The notes under the pieces were generated by a model. That model saw only the letters and a list, made by a program, of their open reading frames with translations. It did not search any database and was not told where the DNA came from. The position numbers and the translations under genes are program-made. Shown here piece by piece: positions 37,627 to 45,719 of a stretch of 64,000 nucleotides of DNA. How positions within the stretch are numbered: position 1 is the stretch's first letter; every line of letters begins with the position of its first letter. The DNA comes from Mycobacterium angelicum (GTDB lineage Bacteria > Actinomycetota > Actinomycetes > Mycobacteriales > Mycobacteriaceae): the NCBI RefSeq assembly GCF_002086155.1, contig NZ_MVHE01000003.1:124001-188000 (forward strand), given 5' to 3'.

Positions 37627-37738
37627 CCGGTACCACCGGGTTCCCGGCCGCGCGGGTTTGCGCGGCCCCCGATGTGGGTATCGATGTCCCCAGCCGCGGC
37701 ATGCCACGGCAGATCCGGCTGAGCGGGAGGTAACGAGG

Positions 37739-37933
37739 ATGGACACGGCTTCCGAACTGGAACCGTCGACGGCGCTGAGGTTGCTCAGGCTGCTGAAGGT
37801 GGATGGTGAGTCGGTGACCCGCCAGCAATCGGCCATCAGTGGGTGGCTGTTGGACCACACGCCGACGGCCGCGCTGCGTTGCAGCTTGCGAGCCAACGGC
37901 TATGGCCTACTACTCCCGCGACTGCCGAAATAA
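37739..37933 (+). CDS. Small hypothetical protein
   Basis: 64 residues; ATG with a good GGGAGG site 9 bases upstream. It begins MDTASELEPS, with a helix-rich ALRLLRLLKVDGESVTRQQS and a basic end. No family recognised. It lies between the ANTAR remnant and the 445-residue protein of the hydrogenase operon (100-base gap), and may start that transcript. Confidence 0.5.
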   Translation: MDTASELEPSTALRLLRLLKVDGESVTRQQSAISGWLLDHTPTAALRCSLRANGYGLLLPRLPK

Positions 37934-38033
37934 TTGCGTCTTAACAGCGTTTAGCCGCAGGTAAGCCGGGTATCGCCACCGTCGGTGGGCCTGCTCCGGC
38001 TCGCCACGTCGACTGATAACGGCGGGCAGCGGC

Positions 38034-39371
38034 ATGGAATGCGGCTTCGACTCCCTCTCGGCGGTTGCGGACGCCATTTTGTACGAGGGGTATCTGCTCT
38101 ATCCGTATCGCCGCTCGTCGCCCAAAAACCGGGTGCGTTGGCAATTCGGCGTTCTGGCGCCCCGACCGTGGTTGTCGCCGGACGCCGATGCCGACACCGG
38201 GGTCAGCGGGTCCGCAGACGGGTGGTATCAGCGGTCCGAGTGTCTGCTGGAGGCTCCGCACAGCGCCTGCATACGCGTCCGGCTCCGGTTCCTGCACGTA
38301 CATCACCGGTCGGTTCAGCGCGCATGTGCCGACGGCGAATTTGAACCGGTCGACCAGCTCGACGACGGCGAGCGACGACATCTCACCTTCGACGACGCGG
38401 TGCCCCGCGAGCACGAGGTCGTGGCCACCATCGCCGATCTGGTCGACTCGTCCCTTGTCGTCGACGTGCGCGTACCCGGCGCCCAAACCATCGAGCCGCT
38501 GCCGCAGGGAGCCGGACGCATAATCCGTACCAGCCAAGCCATTTCGGCGACGATACGGCTTTCGATATCCACGGCCCAAGCGCCCTTCCCACTGCGAACG
38601 CTTTATGTGACGACCGAAAACAGCGATGCGACAACGGTTTCCGGGGTTGCGCGCCGGGACGCGCTAAGTGCATCCCTGGTTGCCACGCACACCCTGATCG
38701 GGCTGGACGACGGCGCGTTCCTGTCGCTGCTCGACCCGCCGGCATGGGCCACACCGGCGGCCAAGGCCTGCCGGAACATCCACACCTTTCCGGTACTCGC
38801 CGGCGAGCCGGGACGCCACGACGTGATGTTGTCTTCGCCGATCCTGCTCTACGACTACCCGGCGGTGAGCCCGGAAAGCCCGGGCGACCTGTTCGACGCT
38901 GGGGAGATCGACGAAATCCTGTCGCTGCGCACCGGAACGCTGACCGAGCAGGAGAAGCAAGAGGCCCGGGCGACCGACCCGCGGGCCGCGGCGATCATCG
39001 ACCGCGTCGACCAGATGCCGCGCGAGGTGATGGATCGCCTGCACGGCGCCGTCCGGGCGATGCGGCCGTACCGGCCTGCCGGGCCGGACGTCGTGACCGT
39101 CGACGGCGTCGATATCCGCGCGGGCAGCCGGGTGCGTCTGCAGCCACGCCGTCGCGGCACCGACGCCCACGACATCTTCCTGGACGGCCGAACCGCAGTT
39201 GTGGAAGCTGTATTGCTCGACACCGAGGACGTCTGGCGCATCGCCGTCACGCTCGACGACGACGAAGGTGCCGACCTGAACCGATGGTACGGGCGCTTCT
39301 ACTACTTCGGCGCCGATGAGGTGTCGCCGTTGGAAGCGGAAGTGACTGTGCAACAACAGGAATCGTTATAG
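38034..39371 (+). CDS. Hydrogenase-operon associated protein, unknown function
   Basis: 445 residues, no signal peptide and no membrane helix. It opens with SLSAVADAILYEGYLLYPYR and ends with a beta-rich stretch (DIFLDGRTAVVEAVL, VAVTLDDDEG-like IAVTLDDDEGADLNRWYGRFYYF). I do not recognise a catalytic motif. From memory, a conserved hypothetical of this size is found beside group 1h hydrogenase genes in other actinobacteria. It lies 9 bases before the hemerythrin gene, and its start overlaps no other gene. A role as an accessory or partner of HhySL is inference from the operon. Confidence 0.62.
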   Translation: MECGFDSLSAVADAILYEGYLLYPYRRSSPKNRVRWQFGVLAPRPWLSPDADADTGVSGSADGWYQRSECLLEAPHSACIRVRLRFLHVHHRSVQRACADGEFEPVDQLDDGERRHLTFDDAVPREHEVVATIADLVDSSLVVDVRVPGAQTIEPLPQGAGRIIRTSQAISATIRLSISTAQAPFPLRTLYVTTENSDATTVSGVARRDALSASLVATHTLIGLDDGAFLSLLDPPAWATPAAKACRNIHTFPVLAGEPGRHDVMLSSPILLYDYPAVSPESPGDLFDAGEIDEILSLRTGTLTEQEKQEARATDPRAAAIIDRVDQMPREVMDRLHGAVRAMRPYRPAGPDVVTVDGVDIRAGSRVRLQPRRRGTDAHDIFLDGRTAVVEAVLLDTEDVWRIAVTLDDDEGADLNRWYGRFYYFGADEVSPLEAEVTVQQQESL

Positions 39372-39380
39372 GAGGCAGCG

Positions 39381-39926
39381 ATGGACGCGATCGAGCTGTT
39401 GAACCACGACCACCGAATGGTGGAACAACTTTTCCGCGACTACGAGGCAGCCAAGACCGACGATCAGCGGCGCGGAGTGGTCGAGATCGCCATCCGGGAG
39501 CTGTCCAAGCATGCTGCGCTGGAGGAGCTGATGGTGTATCCGCTTGCCAAGCAGGCACTTTCGGACGGCGAACAGGAGATCGGCCATCATCTGGACGAAC
39601 ACATGGTGGTCAAGCACACGCTGCTCGCACTCGACAAGGCGGGCGACGATCAGGACCAGACGCGCAACTTAATGGCTGCCCTGCAAAAGGAGATCGACGA
39701 GCACGTCCAGGACGAAGAGGAACAGCTCTGGCCCAAGCTGCGAGAAGCGGTCGACCAGCAGACCCTCGACGAGCTGGGCCAAGTGCTGGACGAGGCAAAG
39801 AAAGTCGCGCCCACCCGGCCACACCCCAAGGCGCCCACCGAACCGCCGGCTCTGGCACTGGCAGCGCCCGTCGCCGCCCTGTACGACCGGGTGCGTGACC
39901 GGTTCCAGAAGCGTCCCCAAACATAA
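39381..39926 (+). CDS. Hemerythrin HHE-domain protein
   Basis: 181 residues. The HHE cation-binding domain covers residues 1-130: NHDHRMVEQLF, SKHAALEELMVYP, HHLDEHMVVKH and HVQDEEEQLWP give the metal-binding His and Glu. A Pro/Ala-rich tail follows with a short amphipathic end. It binds O2, NO or iron in known members. It has GGAGG upstream and sits 32 bases before hhyS; in an oxygen-tolerant hydrogenase operon a role in O2 handling or iron supply is a fair inference but is not shown. Confidence 0.88.
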   Translation: MDAIELLNHDHRMVEQLFRDYEAAKTDDQRRGVVEIAIRELSKHAALEELMVYPLAKQALSDGEQEIGHHLDEHMVVKHTLLALDKAGDDQDQTRNLMAALQKEIDEHVQDEEEQLWPKLREAVDQQTLDELGQVLDEAKKVAPTRPHPKAPTEPPALALAAPVAALYDRVRDRFQKRPQT

Positions 39927-39958
39927 ACTCGCACAACGACTCTTGAAAGGATGATCCG

Positions 39959-41020
39959 ATGGCGGTACCCGAAATAGCCACCCAACCCAAGCCGCACGGT
40001 TTCGACGAAATTCACATCCTTTGGATCTCGGAAGGCATGAGCTGCGACGGCGACACCGTCTCGGTGACCGCCGCGGCACAACCACCGATCGAGGACGTCA
40101 TCAGCGGACTGGTGCCCGGCTTGCCGACCGTCCATCTGCACAACAAGGTGCTCTCCCCCACCATGGGCGGCGAGGAGTTCCTGGCGCCGTTCCGGGCTGC
40201 CGCCCGCGGCGAACTCGAGCCGTTCATCCTGGTGATCGAGGGCTCGATACCCAACGAGAACATCAACGGCGACGGTTACTGGACGTCGTTCGGCAACGAT
40301 CTGAAAACCGGTGAGCCGCTGACGCTGAACTGGTGGCTGGACAACCTGGCCCCCAAGGCGTGGGCGGTCGTCGCGATCGGGACCTGCGCCGCCTACGGCG
40401 GAATCCACGCCATGGCAGGCAATCCCACCGGATCCATGGGACTCGCCGATTATCTGGGCTGGGACTTCAAATCGACCGGGGCATTGCCGATCGTCAACAT
40501 TCCCGGCTGCCCGGTGCAACCGGACAACTTCATGGAGACGCTGACCTGGGTGCTCTACCACGCGGCCGGATCCGCGCCGCCGCCGCCGCTGGATCACATG
40601 CTGCGTCCACAGTGGATCTTCGGCAAGACCGTCCATGAGGGCTGCGACCGCGCCGGCTATTACGAGCAGGGCGACTTCGCCCACGACTACAACTCCCCCA
40701 AATGCCAAGTGCACATTGGCTGTTGGGGCCCGGTGGTCAACTGCAACGTGCCCAAGCGGGGCTGGATGGGCGGTATCGGGGGCTGCCCCAACGTCGGCGG
40801 CATCTGCATCGCCTGCACCATGCCCGGCTTCCCGGACAAGTTTCAGCCCTTCATGGATGCACCACCGGGCGGCAGCCTGTCCTCGATGATCGTCAAACCC
40901 TACGGCGCCTTCATTCGCCGCATGCGCGGCATCACCAACATCAACGGCAACAAAGAACCCAAGTGGCGGCATAACCGGGATGCGCTCACTAGCGGCTACA
41001 ACCCACGCTGGCGTCCGTGA
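39959..41020 (+). CDS. hhyS: Group 1h [NiFe]-hydrogenase small subunit HhyS
   Basis: 353 residues, ATG with GAAAGG 9 bases upstream. Near residue 29 the motif is CDGD: Cys29-x-x-Asp32 replaces Cys-x-x-Cys, the 3Cys-1Asp proximal cluster known from the Ralstonia eutropha actinobacterial-type hydrogenase. The other ligands are in AIGTCAAYGG and NIPGCPVQPDN. The medial/distal region has Cys in HEGCDRAGYYEQGDF, GCWGPVVNCNVPKRGW and GICIACTMPGFPDKF. There is no twin-arginine signal, as in other group 1h enzymes, so the enzyme works on the cytosolic face. It takes electrons from H2 at very low levels, probably to the respiratory chain. Part of the hhy operon with hhyL after 28 bases. Confidence 0.95.
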   Translation: MAVPEIATQPKPHGFDEIHILWISEGMSCDGDTVSVTAAAQPPIEDVISGLVPGLPTVHLHNKVLSPTMGGEEFLAPFRAAARGELEPFILVIEGSIPNENINGDGYWTSFGNDLKTGEPLTLNWWLDNLAPKAWAVVAIGTCAAYGGIHAMAGNPTGSMGLADYLGWDFKSTGALPIVNIPGCPVQPDNFMETLTWVLYHAAGSAPPPPLDHMLRPQWIFGKTVHEGCDRAGYYEQGDFAHDYNSPKCQVHIGCWGPVVNCNVPKRGWMGGIGGCPNVGGICIACTMPGFPDKFQPFMDAPPGGSLSSMIVKPYGAFIRRMRGITNINGNKEPKWRHNRDALTSGYNPRWRP

Positions 41021-41048
41021 ACCCCGAACTGTAGAAGGGACAACGCAA

Positions 41049-42842
41049 ATGACTGTCACCGAGCCGGCGCAAACGGGCGCAAAGGGTTCGTCGCAAACCA
41101 TTGAGATGGCATGGGATCCGATCACCCGGATCATCGGCAACCTCGGCATCTACACCAAGATCAACTTCGGCACCAAGATCGTCGAAGAGTGCCACAGCAC
41201 CTCGTCGCTGTTTCGCGGTTATTCGGTGTTCATGAAGGGCAAAGACCCGCGCGACGCCGGCTTCATCACCAGCCGCATCTGCGGAATCTGCGGCGACAAC
41301 CACACCACCTGCTCGGTCTACTGCCAGAACATGGCTTACGGGATCGACAACCCGCCGCTGGCCGAGGCGATCATCAACCTCGGCGAAGCCGCCGAATACC
41401 TGTTCGATCACACCATTTTTCAGGACAACCTGGTGTTCATCGACTTCTGCGAGGCCATAGTCAAGGAGACCAATCCCGGCGTACTGGCCAAGGCCGAGAA
41501 CACCGAGGCGCCGCACGCCGGCATCCATGGCTATCGCACCATCGCCGACATCATGCGTGCCTTCAACCCGTTCGAGGGCGAAATCTACCGGGAGGCGCTC
41601 AAAATCAGTCGCGTCACGCGAGAAATGTTCTGCCTCATGGAAGGCCGGCACGTACACCCGTCGACGATCTACCCCGGCGGCGTCGGCACCATGCCGCAGC
41701 CAAGCCTGTTCACCGACTACCTGTCGCGGCTGCTGGGAATACTCGACTTCGTCAAGAAGGCCGTCGCGTTGAACGACGACGTCTTCGACTTCTTCTACGA
41801 CGCGCTGCCGGGCTATGAGGAAGTCGGCCGGCGCCGGGTGCTGCTGGGCTGTTGGGGCGCCTTCCAGGACGCCTACACCGTCGACTACCGCTACGAGAAC
41901 ATGACCAACTGGGGGCGGGCGATGTTCGTGACGCCGGGCGTGGTGGTCGACGGCAAACTGGTCACCACGGACCTGGTCGACATCAACCTCGGCATCCGCA
42001 TCCTGCTGGGCAGCTCGTTCTACCACGACTGGGTCAACGAGGAGCCGTTCGTCACCCACGACCCACTGGGCAACCCGGTGGACATGCGGCATCCGTGGAA
42101 CCAGACCACCTTGCCCGAGCCGCAGAAACGGGATTTCAACGACAAATACAGCTGGGTGATGAGCCCCCGCTGGTTCGACAAGAACAGCGGTGAACACCTG
42201 GCGCTGGACACCGGCGGCGGCCCGTTCGCCAGGCTGTATGCCACGGCGCTGGCCGGTCTGGTCAACACCCCCTACATCAAGTCGACCGGGCACAGCGTGC
42301 AGATCTCGTTGCCCAAGAGCCGAGAACTGCCGGAGACCACCGTGGAGTGGACGATTCCCCAGTGGTCCAACGCATTAGAGCGCGACCGCGCACGGGTTTA
42401 CTTCGTCGCTTACGCCGCGGCGATGGCGGTGTTCTTCCTGGAGCGGGCGATGGAATGGATGCGGGCCGGCGACACCAAGGTGTTCAACAACTTCGAGGTG
42501 CCCGACGAGGCGATCGGCTGTGGATTCCACGAAGCGGTGCGCGGGGTGTTGTCGCATCACATGGTGATCAAGAAAGGAAAGATCGCAAACTATCACCCCT
42601 ATCCGCCAACACCGTGGAACGGCAGTCCGCGCGACTCCTTCGGCACCCCTGGCCCCTATGAGGATGCAGTGCAGAACATGCCGATCTTCGAGGAGAACGG
42701 CCCGGACCACTTCCGCGGTGTCGACATCATGCGTGCGGTGCGCAGTTTCGACCCCTGCCTGCCGTGCGGCGTGCACATGTACGTCGGCGGTGGCCGCACC
42801 ATCCAGAAGATCCATTCGCCGACAGGGTGGATGGAGCCATGA
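41049..42842 (+). CDS. hhyL: Group 1h [NiFe]-hydrogenase large subunit HhyL
   Basis: 597 residues from the ATG reading MTVTEPAQTG, with AGAAGGG upstream. It carries the Ni-Fe(CN)2CO site. The L1 motif is RICGICGDNHTTC with Cys78 and Cys81; the L2 motif near the end is DPCLPCGVH with Cys570 and Cys573. A 21-residue C-terminal extension follows His576 and would be clipped by a maturation protease, such as the one at the left window edge. The hyp genes needed for the metal centre lie about 33 kb left. The stop overlaps the start of the NifU-like gene. Confidence 0.96.
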   Translation: MTVTEPAQTGAKGSSQTIEMAWDPITRIIGNLGIYTKINFGTKIVEECHSTSSLFRGYSVFMKGKDPRDAGFITSRICGICGDNHTTCSVYCQNMAYGIDNPPLAEAIINLGEAAEYLFDHTIFQDNLVFIDFCEAIVKETNPGVLAKAENTEAPHAGIHGYRTIADIMRAFNPFEGEIYREALKISRVTREMFCLMEGRHVHPSTIYPGGVGTMPQPSLFTDYLSRLLGILDFVKKAVALNDDVFDFFYDALPGYEEVGRRRVLLGCWGAFQDAYTVDYRYENMTNWGRAMFVTPGVVVDGKLVTTDLVDINLGIRILLGSSFYHDWVNEEPFVTHDPLGNPVDMRHPWNQTTLPEPQKRDFNDKYSWVMSPRWFDKNSGEHLALDTGGGPFARLYATALAGLVNTPYIKSTGHSVQISLPKSRELPETTVEWTIPQWSNALERDRARVYFVAYAAAMAVFFLERAMEWMRAGDTKVFNNFEVPDEAIGCGFHEAVRGVLSHHMVIKKGKIANYHPYPPTPWNGSPRDSFGTPGPYEDAVQNMPIFEENGPDHFRGVDIMRAVRSFDPCLPCGVHMYVGGGRTIQKIHSPTGWMEP

Positions 42843-43399
42843 CCGGCCCGGCCGTCCCATCGAATCGTTTGCCGGACAACGAGATTCGTGAGCTGCTGAC
42901 TCGGCTGGACGGGCTGCTCGAAGAGGTGGAGCTGACCCCGGGTCCGGGCGGGCAGATCGCGGCCGAGGCGGTGACGGCGCTGGCCCGGGTCTACGGTGAG
43001 GCGCTGGCCCGCGCCATCGGCTTTGTCGCCGATACTGCGGCGTTGCGCGAGGCGTTTCTGGACGACGAGCTACTCGGTCATCTGCTGGTGTTGCACGGTA
43101 TTCACCCCGAGCCGGTCGGCGCGCGCGTGTCCCGCGTCGTTGCCCGATTGGCCGCTGCCATGACGGAACAGGGCGCACACCTGGAACTGGCCGGCATCGA
43201 CGACGGCGTTGCCACCGTGCGACTTTCGGCCCACGGGTGCGGATCGGCCGGTCTTGCCGAGGTGGTGCGTGATGCCGTGTTGGCCTTGACCCCCGAGTTG
43301 TCCGAGGTGAGCGTGGTGTCGGGCGCCGCGCGAAAGGGCGCATTCATTCCGCTCGAGAATCTGCTGGCCCACACACCGGCCGGCGGAGTCCGCACGTGA
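42839..43399 (+). CDS. NifU C-terminal-like protein of the hydrogenase operon
   Basis: 186 residues; the start overlaps the hhyL stop (ATGA). The C-terminal half resembles the NifU/Nfu domain: VRLSAHGCGSAGLAEVVRDAV matches the position of the CxxC motif, but only one Cys remains (GCGSAG), so classical Fe-S transfer by a Cys pair is doubtful. The N-terminal half is helical (LTRLDGLLEEVEL). NifU-like genes occur in group 1h clusters as I recall. A role in Fe-S cluster delivery to HhyS or structural support is inferred. Confidence 0.75.
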   Translation: MTGPAVPSNRLPDNEIRELLTRLDGLLEEVELTPGPGGQIAAEAVTALARVYGEALARAIGFVADTAALREAFLDDELLGHLLVLHGIHPEPVGARVSRVVARLAAAMTEQGAHLELAGIDDGVATVRLSAHGCGSAGLAEVVRDAVLALTPELSEVSVVSGAARKGAFIPLENLLAHTPAGGVRT

Positions 43400-44016
43400 A
43401 CGGCCTATCGACGGTTACACCGCGCTCTGCCCTGCAGCGCACCATCCGCCGGGCATCCGCGCCCATCGACGAAGTGCTGCATTGCCAGTTGTGCAGCGCC
43501 CCAATACCGGAACCGCATCGGCACCTGCTCGACGAACACAGCGAGGAATTGCTGTGCGCCTGCCGCGCCTGCAGCGTCCTGTTCGTCCGCGAGGCCGCCG
43601 GTCGCGACCACTACCGATTGATTCCCGATCGGCGACTACGCCTGCCCACCCTGGGGCTTGCTGCGCTCGGCGTACCGGTTGGCTTGGCATTCTTCACTAT
43701 TGGCGATGACGGAGCCGTCACCGCGCACTATCCCAGCCCGATGGGCGCGACGGCGTGGGAGGTGGATGCCGCCAATTGGCGTGCCGTGGTGGAGGAATGG
43801 CCACAACTTGGACAGCTGGCCGGTGTCGTCGAGGCGCTGTTGGTCAATACCGCTCGTCACGCCGACGAACACTGGATCGTTCCGATCGACGACTGTTACC
43901 GGCTGGTGGCAGTGATCCGAAGCGAATGGCGCGGGCTTACCGGCGGCAGCCGGGTCTGGCCGGCAATCGACGGCTTCTTCGCTGAGCTGAACGAAAGCTT
44001 TTCTCCGACACCGTAA
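43396..44016 (+). CDS. DUF5947 family protein
   Basis: 206 residues from a GTG start that overlaps the NifU-like stop (GTGA). Near the N-terminus it has a zinc-ribbon or rubredoxin-like Cys set: CQLCSAP (residues about 30-33) and CACRACSV (about 54-59), joined by 20 residues. The rest is alpha/beta (VGLAFFTIG, WIVPIDDCYRLVAVIR). DUF5947 proteins are hydrogenase-cluster associated in actinobacteria, to my knowledge. A metal-binding partner in assembly or electron transfer would fit. Not experimentally assigned here. Confidence 0.78.
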   Translation: MNGLSTVTPRSALQRTIRRASAPIDEVLHCQLCSAPIPEPHRHLLDEHSEELLCACRACSVLFVREAAGRDHYRLIPDRRLRLPTLGLAALGVPVGLAFFTIGDDGAVTAHYPSPMGATAWEVDAANWRAVVEEWPQLGQLAGVVEALLVNTARHADEHWIVPIDDCYRLVAVIRSEWRGLTGGSRVWPAIDGFFAELNESFSPTP

Positions 44017-44039
44017 TCAGATCCAAGAAAGGGGCCGAC

Positions 44040-44246
44040 ATGGCCGAGATCCGGGTCGGCAAGCCCGACACCAAACCTGATGCGACGGCGCATTCGTGGC
44101 GAGTCGAGCAGGGCAACCAGGGGCCGTACCACAAGAACGTCGGCCACCATGAGGACGGCACCGCCGATGCCCGGCGCTCTACCGGCGTGCATCCCAAGAA
44201 ACACGATGCGATCCTGCCCATCATGCCCAACCTGCCGCCGGGGTGA
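44040..44246 (+). CDS. Small hydrophilic protein of the hydrogenase operon
   Basis: 68 residues, His/Asp/Gly/Pro-rich and soluble, MAEIRVGKPD at the start. It follows the DUF5947 gene by 23 bases with AAGAAAGGGG as binding site. A His-rich run (YHKNVGHHEDGT) may bind metal. No family recognised with certainty; likely an accessory of the hydrogenase operon because of spacing and direction. Confidence 0.7.
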   Translation: MAEIRVGKPDTKPDATAHSWRVEQGNQGPYHKNVGHHEDGTADARRSTGVHPKKHDAILPIMPNLPPG

Positions 44247-44279
44247 GCCGGCTTCGGAATCGCTGAGGAGTCTCGTGAA

Positions 44280-44390
44280 ATGAACAAGCCGCGGTATGTG
44301 CTGCTGACCGTGCTGAGTGTCGGCATGCTTGCGCTGTTTTGGCGTGAGCTGCCCGCGATCATCCGCTATATCAAGACCGAACGGATGTAG
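44280..44390 (+). CDS. Very short membrane protein (36 residues) at the end of the hydrogenase operon
   Basis: ATG with GAGGAG 10 bases upstream, TAG at 44388. The product is one membrane helix, VLLTVLSVGMLALF, with a basic tail (RYIKTERM). It resembles the DUF6893 small proteins that end some actinobacterial hydrogenase operons. It could tie the soluble hydrogenase to the membrane. It is too short for many gene finders. Confidence 0.65.
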   Translation: MNKPRYVLLTVLSVGMLALFWRELPAIIRYIKTERM

Positions 44391-44402
44391 CTCCCTACCC
44401 AA

Positions 44403-45653
44403 TCAGTTGGTTGTTGGTGGTGGTTGCGGCTGGAAGGGTTCATACCACCACCACTGGGCGCGTTCGCCGGTAGGTCCCGGACACGGCGCCACCGCGGGCG
44501 GGGGTTGGGTGGGCGGACGCGCCAGCGATCCCGGGCTCAGTGCTCGGCCGGTGTTGTCGGTGACGATCAGCGCGGTGGGGTCCCCGCTGATGGTGATTGC
44601 GCGGCGATGGTGCAACCGGTGATGGTACGGACACAGCAGCACCAGGTTGGCCAATTCTGTGGGGCCGCCATCTTCCCAATGGAGCAGGTGGTGGGCGTGC
44701 AGACCACGGGTGGCGTCACAGCCGGGAACCGCGCACGTCGGGTGGCGGTGTTCTAGGGCGCGGCGCAGCCTGCGGTTGATCACGCGGGTCGCCCGGCCGG
44801 CGCCCATGACCTCACCGTCGCGGTGAAACCACACCTCACAGGTGGCATCACAGGTCAGGTAACGGCGTTCTTCGGCCGACAGCAGCGGACCCAGATGCAG
44901 CGCTGCGATCCGCTCCTTGACGTCGAGGTGCACCACCACGGTGGTGTGCTGTCCGTGGGGGCGGCGGGTGGCCTCGGCGTCCCAACCCGCCTCGACCAGA
45001 CGCAGAAACGCCTCTACAGCACCGGGCAACGGCGGCCGCTGATGGGACGCGCCCCGGCCATTGGGGTGATCGCGCTTCCACTGCGCGATCAACGCATCCA
45101 GGTGAGATGCCAAGGCAGCGTCGAACTTAGCCGCCTCGGCATGGGGAAGTTTGATCCGCCAGCAGGTGAACTGCTCATCGCTGCTCTTGGTGATCGAGGG
45201 CTGCGGGGCCGGCCCAGGAGCGGGCTCGGGCCGCGGCTCCAGCCTGACGGCGGTGCGCAACTGGCTGACCGTGGCACTGCGCGCCAGCTGCGCGTAATGC
45301 TCGTCAGATCCCTCCCCTGCCCGCGCCGCAACAACTCCGATCTGATCCAGCGACAGCCGACCCTCCCGCATGCCTTCAGCGCAACGCGGAAACTCGTCCA
45401 GCCGGCCCGCAATGGTGGCGATCGTGTGGGCATTGGCCGGTGAGCAGCCGGTCTTCCAGGCCACCAACGCCGGCACCGACCGCGCCCCGGTCATCCCGCA
45501 CAATTCGTCGCGATCGATCTCGGCCGCGATCTCCACGATGCGCCCGTCGATAGCGTTGCGCTGACCGGTCAACTCCGCCAGCTCCTCAAACAACACCTCC
45601 AGCCGCTCGCTCGGGCTCACCATTACGGCGCCCGCAGAAGCAGCAGAAGACAT
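44403..45653 (-). CDS. 13E12 repeat family protein (DUF222 + HNH endonuclease)
   Basis: 416 residues. DUF222 region in the N-terminal two-thirds (LFEELAELTGQRNAIDGR, LVAWKTGCSPANAH), then the HNH domain CAVPGCDATRGLHAHHLLHWEDGG and NLVLLCPYHHRLHHRR with Cys, His, Asn and His ligands all present. The family is multicopy in mycobacteria (REP13E12) and is linked to mobile or recombining elements. It is convergent with the hydrogenase operon, ending 12 bases after its last gene. It may mark an old insertion or recombination boundary. Confidence 0.9.
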   Translation of the reverse strand: MSSAASAGAVMVSPSERLEVLFEELAELTGQRNAIDGRIVEIAAEIDRDELCGMTGARSVPALVAWKTGCSPANAHTIATIAGRLDEFPRCAEGMREGRLSLDQIGVVAARAGEGSDEHYAQLARSATVSQLRTAVRLEPRPEPAPGPAPQPSITKSSDEQFTCWRIKLPHAEAAKFDAALASHLDALIAQWKRDHPNGRGASHQRPPLPGAVEAFLRLVEAGWDAEATRRPHGQHTTVVVHLDVKERIAALHLGPLLSAEERRYLTCDATCEVWFHRDGEVMGAGRATRVINRRLRRALEHRHPTCAVPGCDATRGLHAHHLLHWEDGGPTELANLVLLCPYHHRLHHRRAITISGDPTALIVTDNTGRALSPGSLARPPTQPPPAVAPCPGPTGERAQWWWYEPFQPQPPPTTN

Positions 45654-45719
45654 GACGTCATCATCGCAGCCACCACCGACAAGTCCGGGCCAGCCGGCTT
45701 CCGGTTTCCAAAGTCACCC

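Noticed and set aside
39959..40060. Twin-arginine signal on HhyS
   Set aside because: The N-terminus MAVPEIATQPKPHG has no Arg pair or hydrophobic stretch.
44403..45653. 13E12 protein as a complete mobile element
   Set aside because: No terminal inverted repeats or target duplication could be found; only a single HNH-DUF222 gene is visible.
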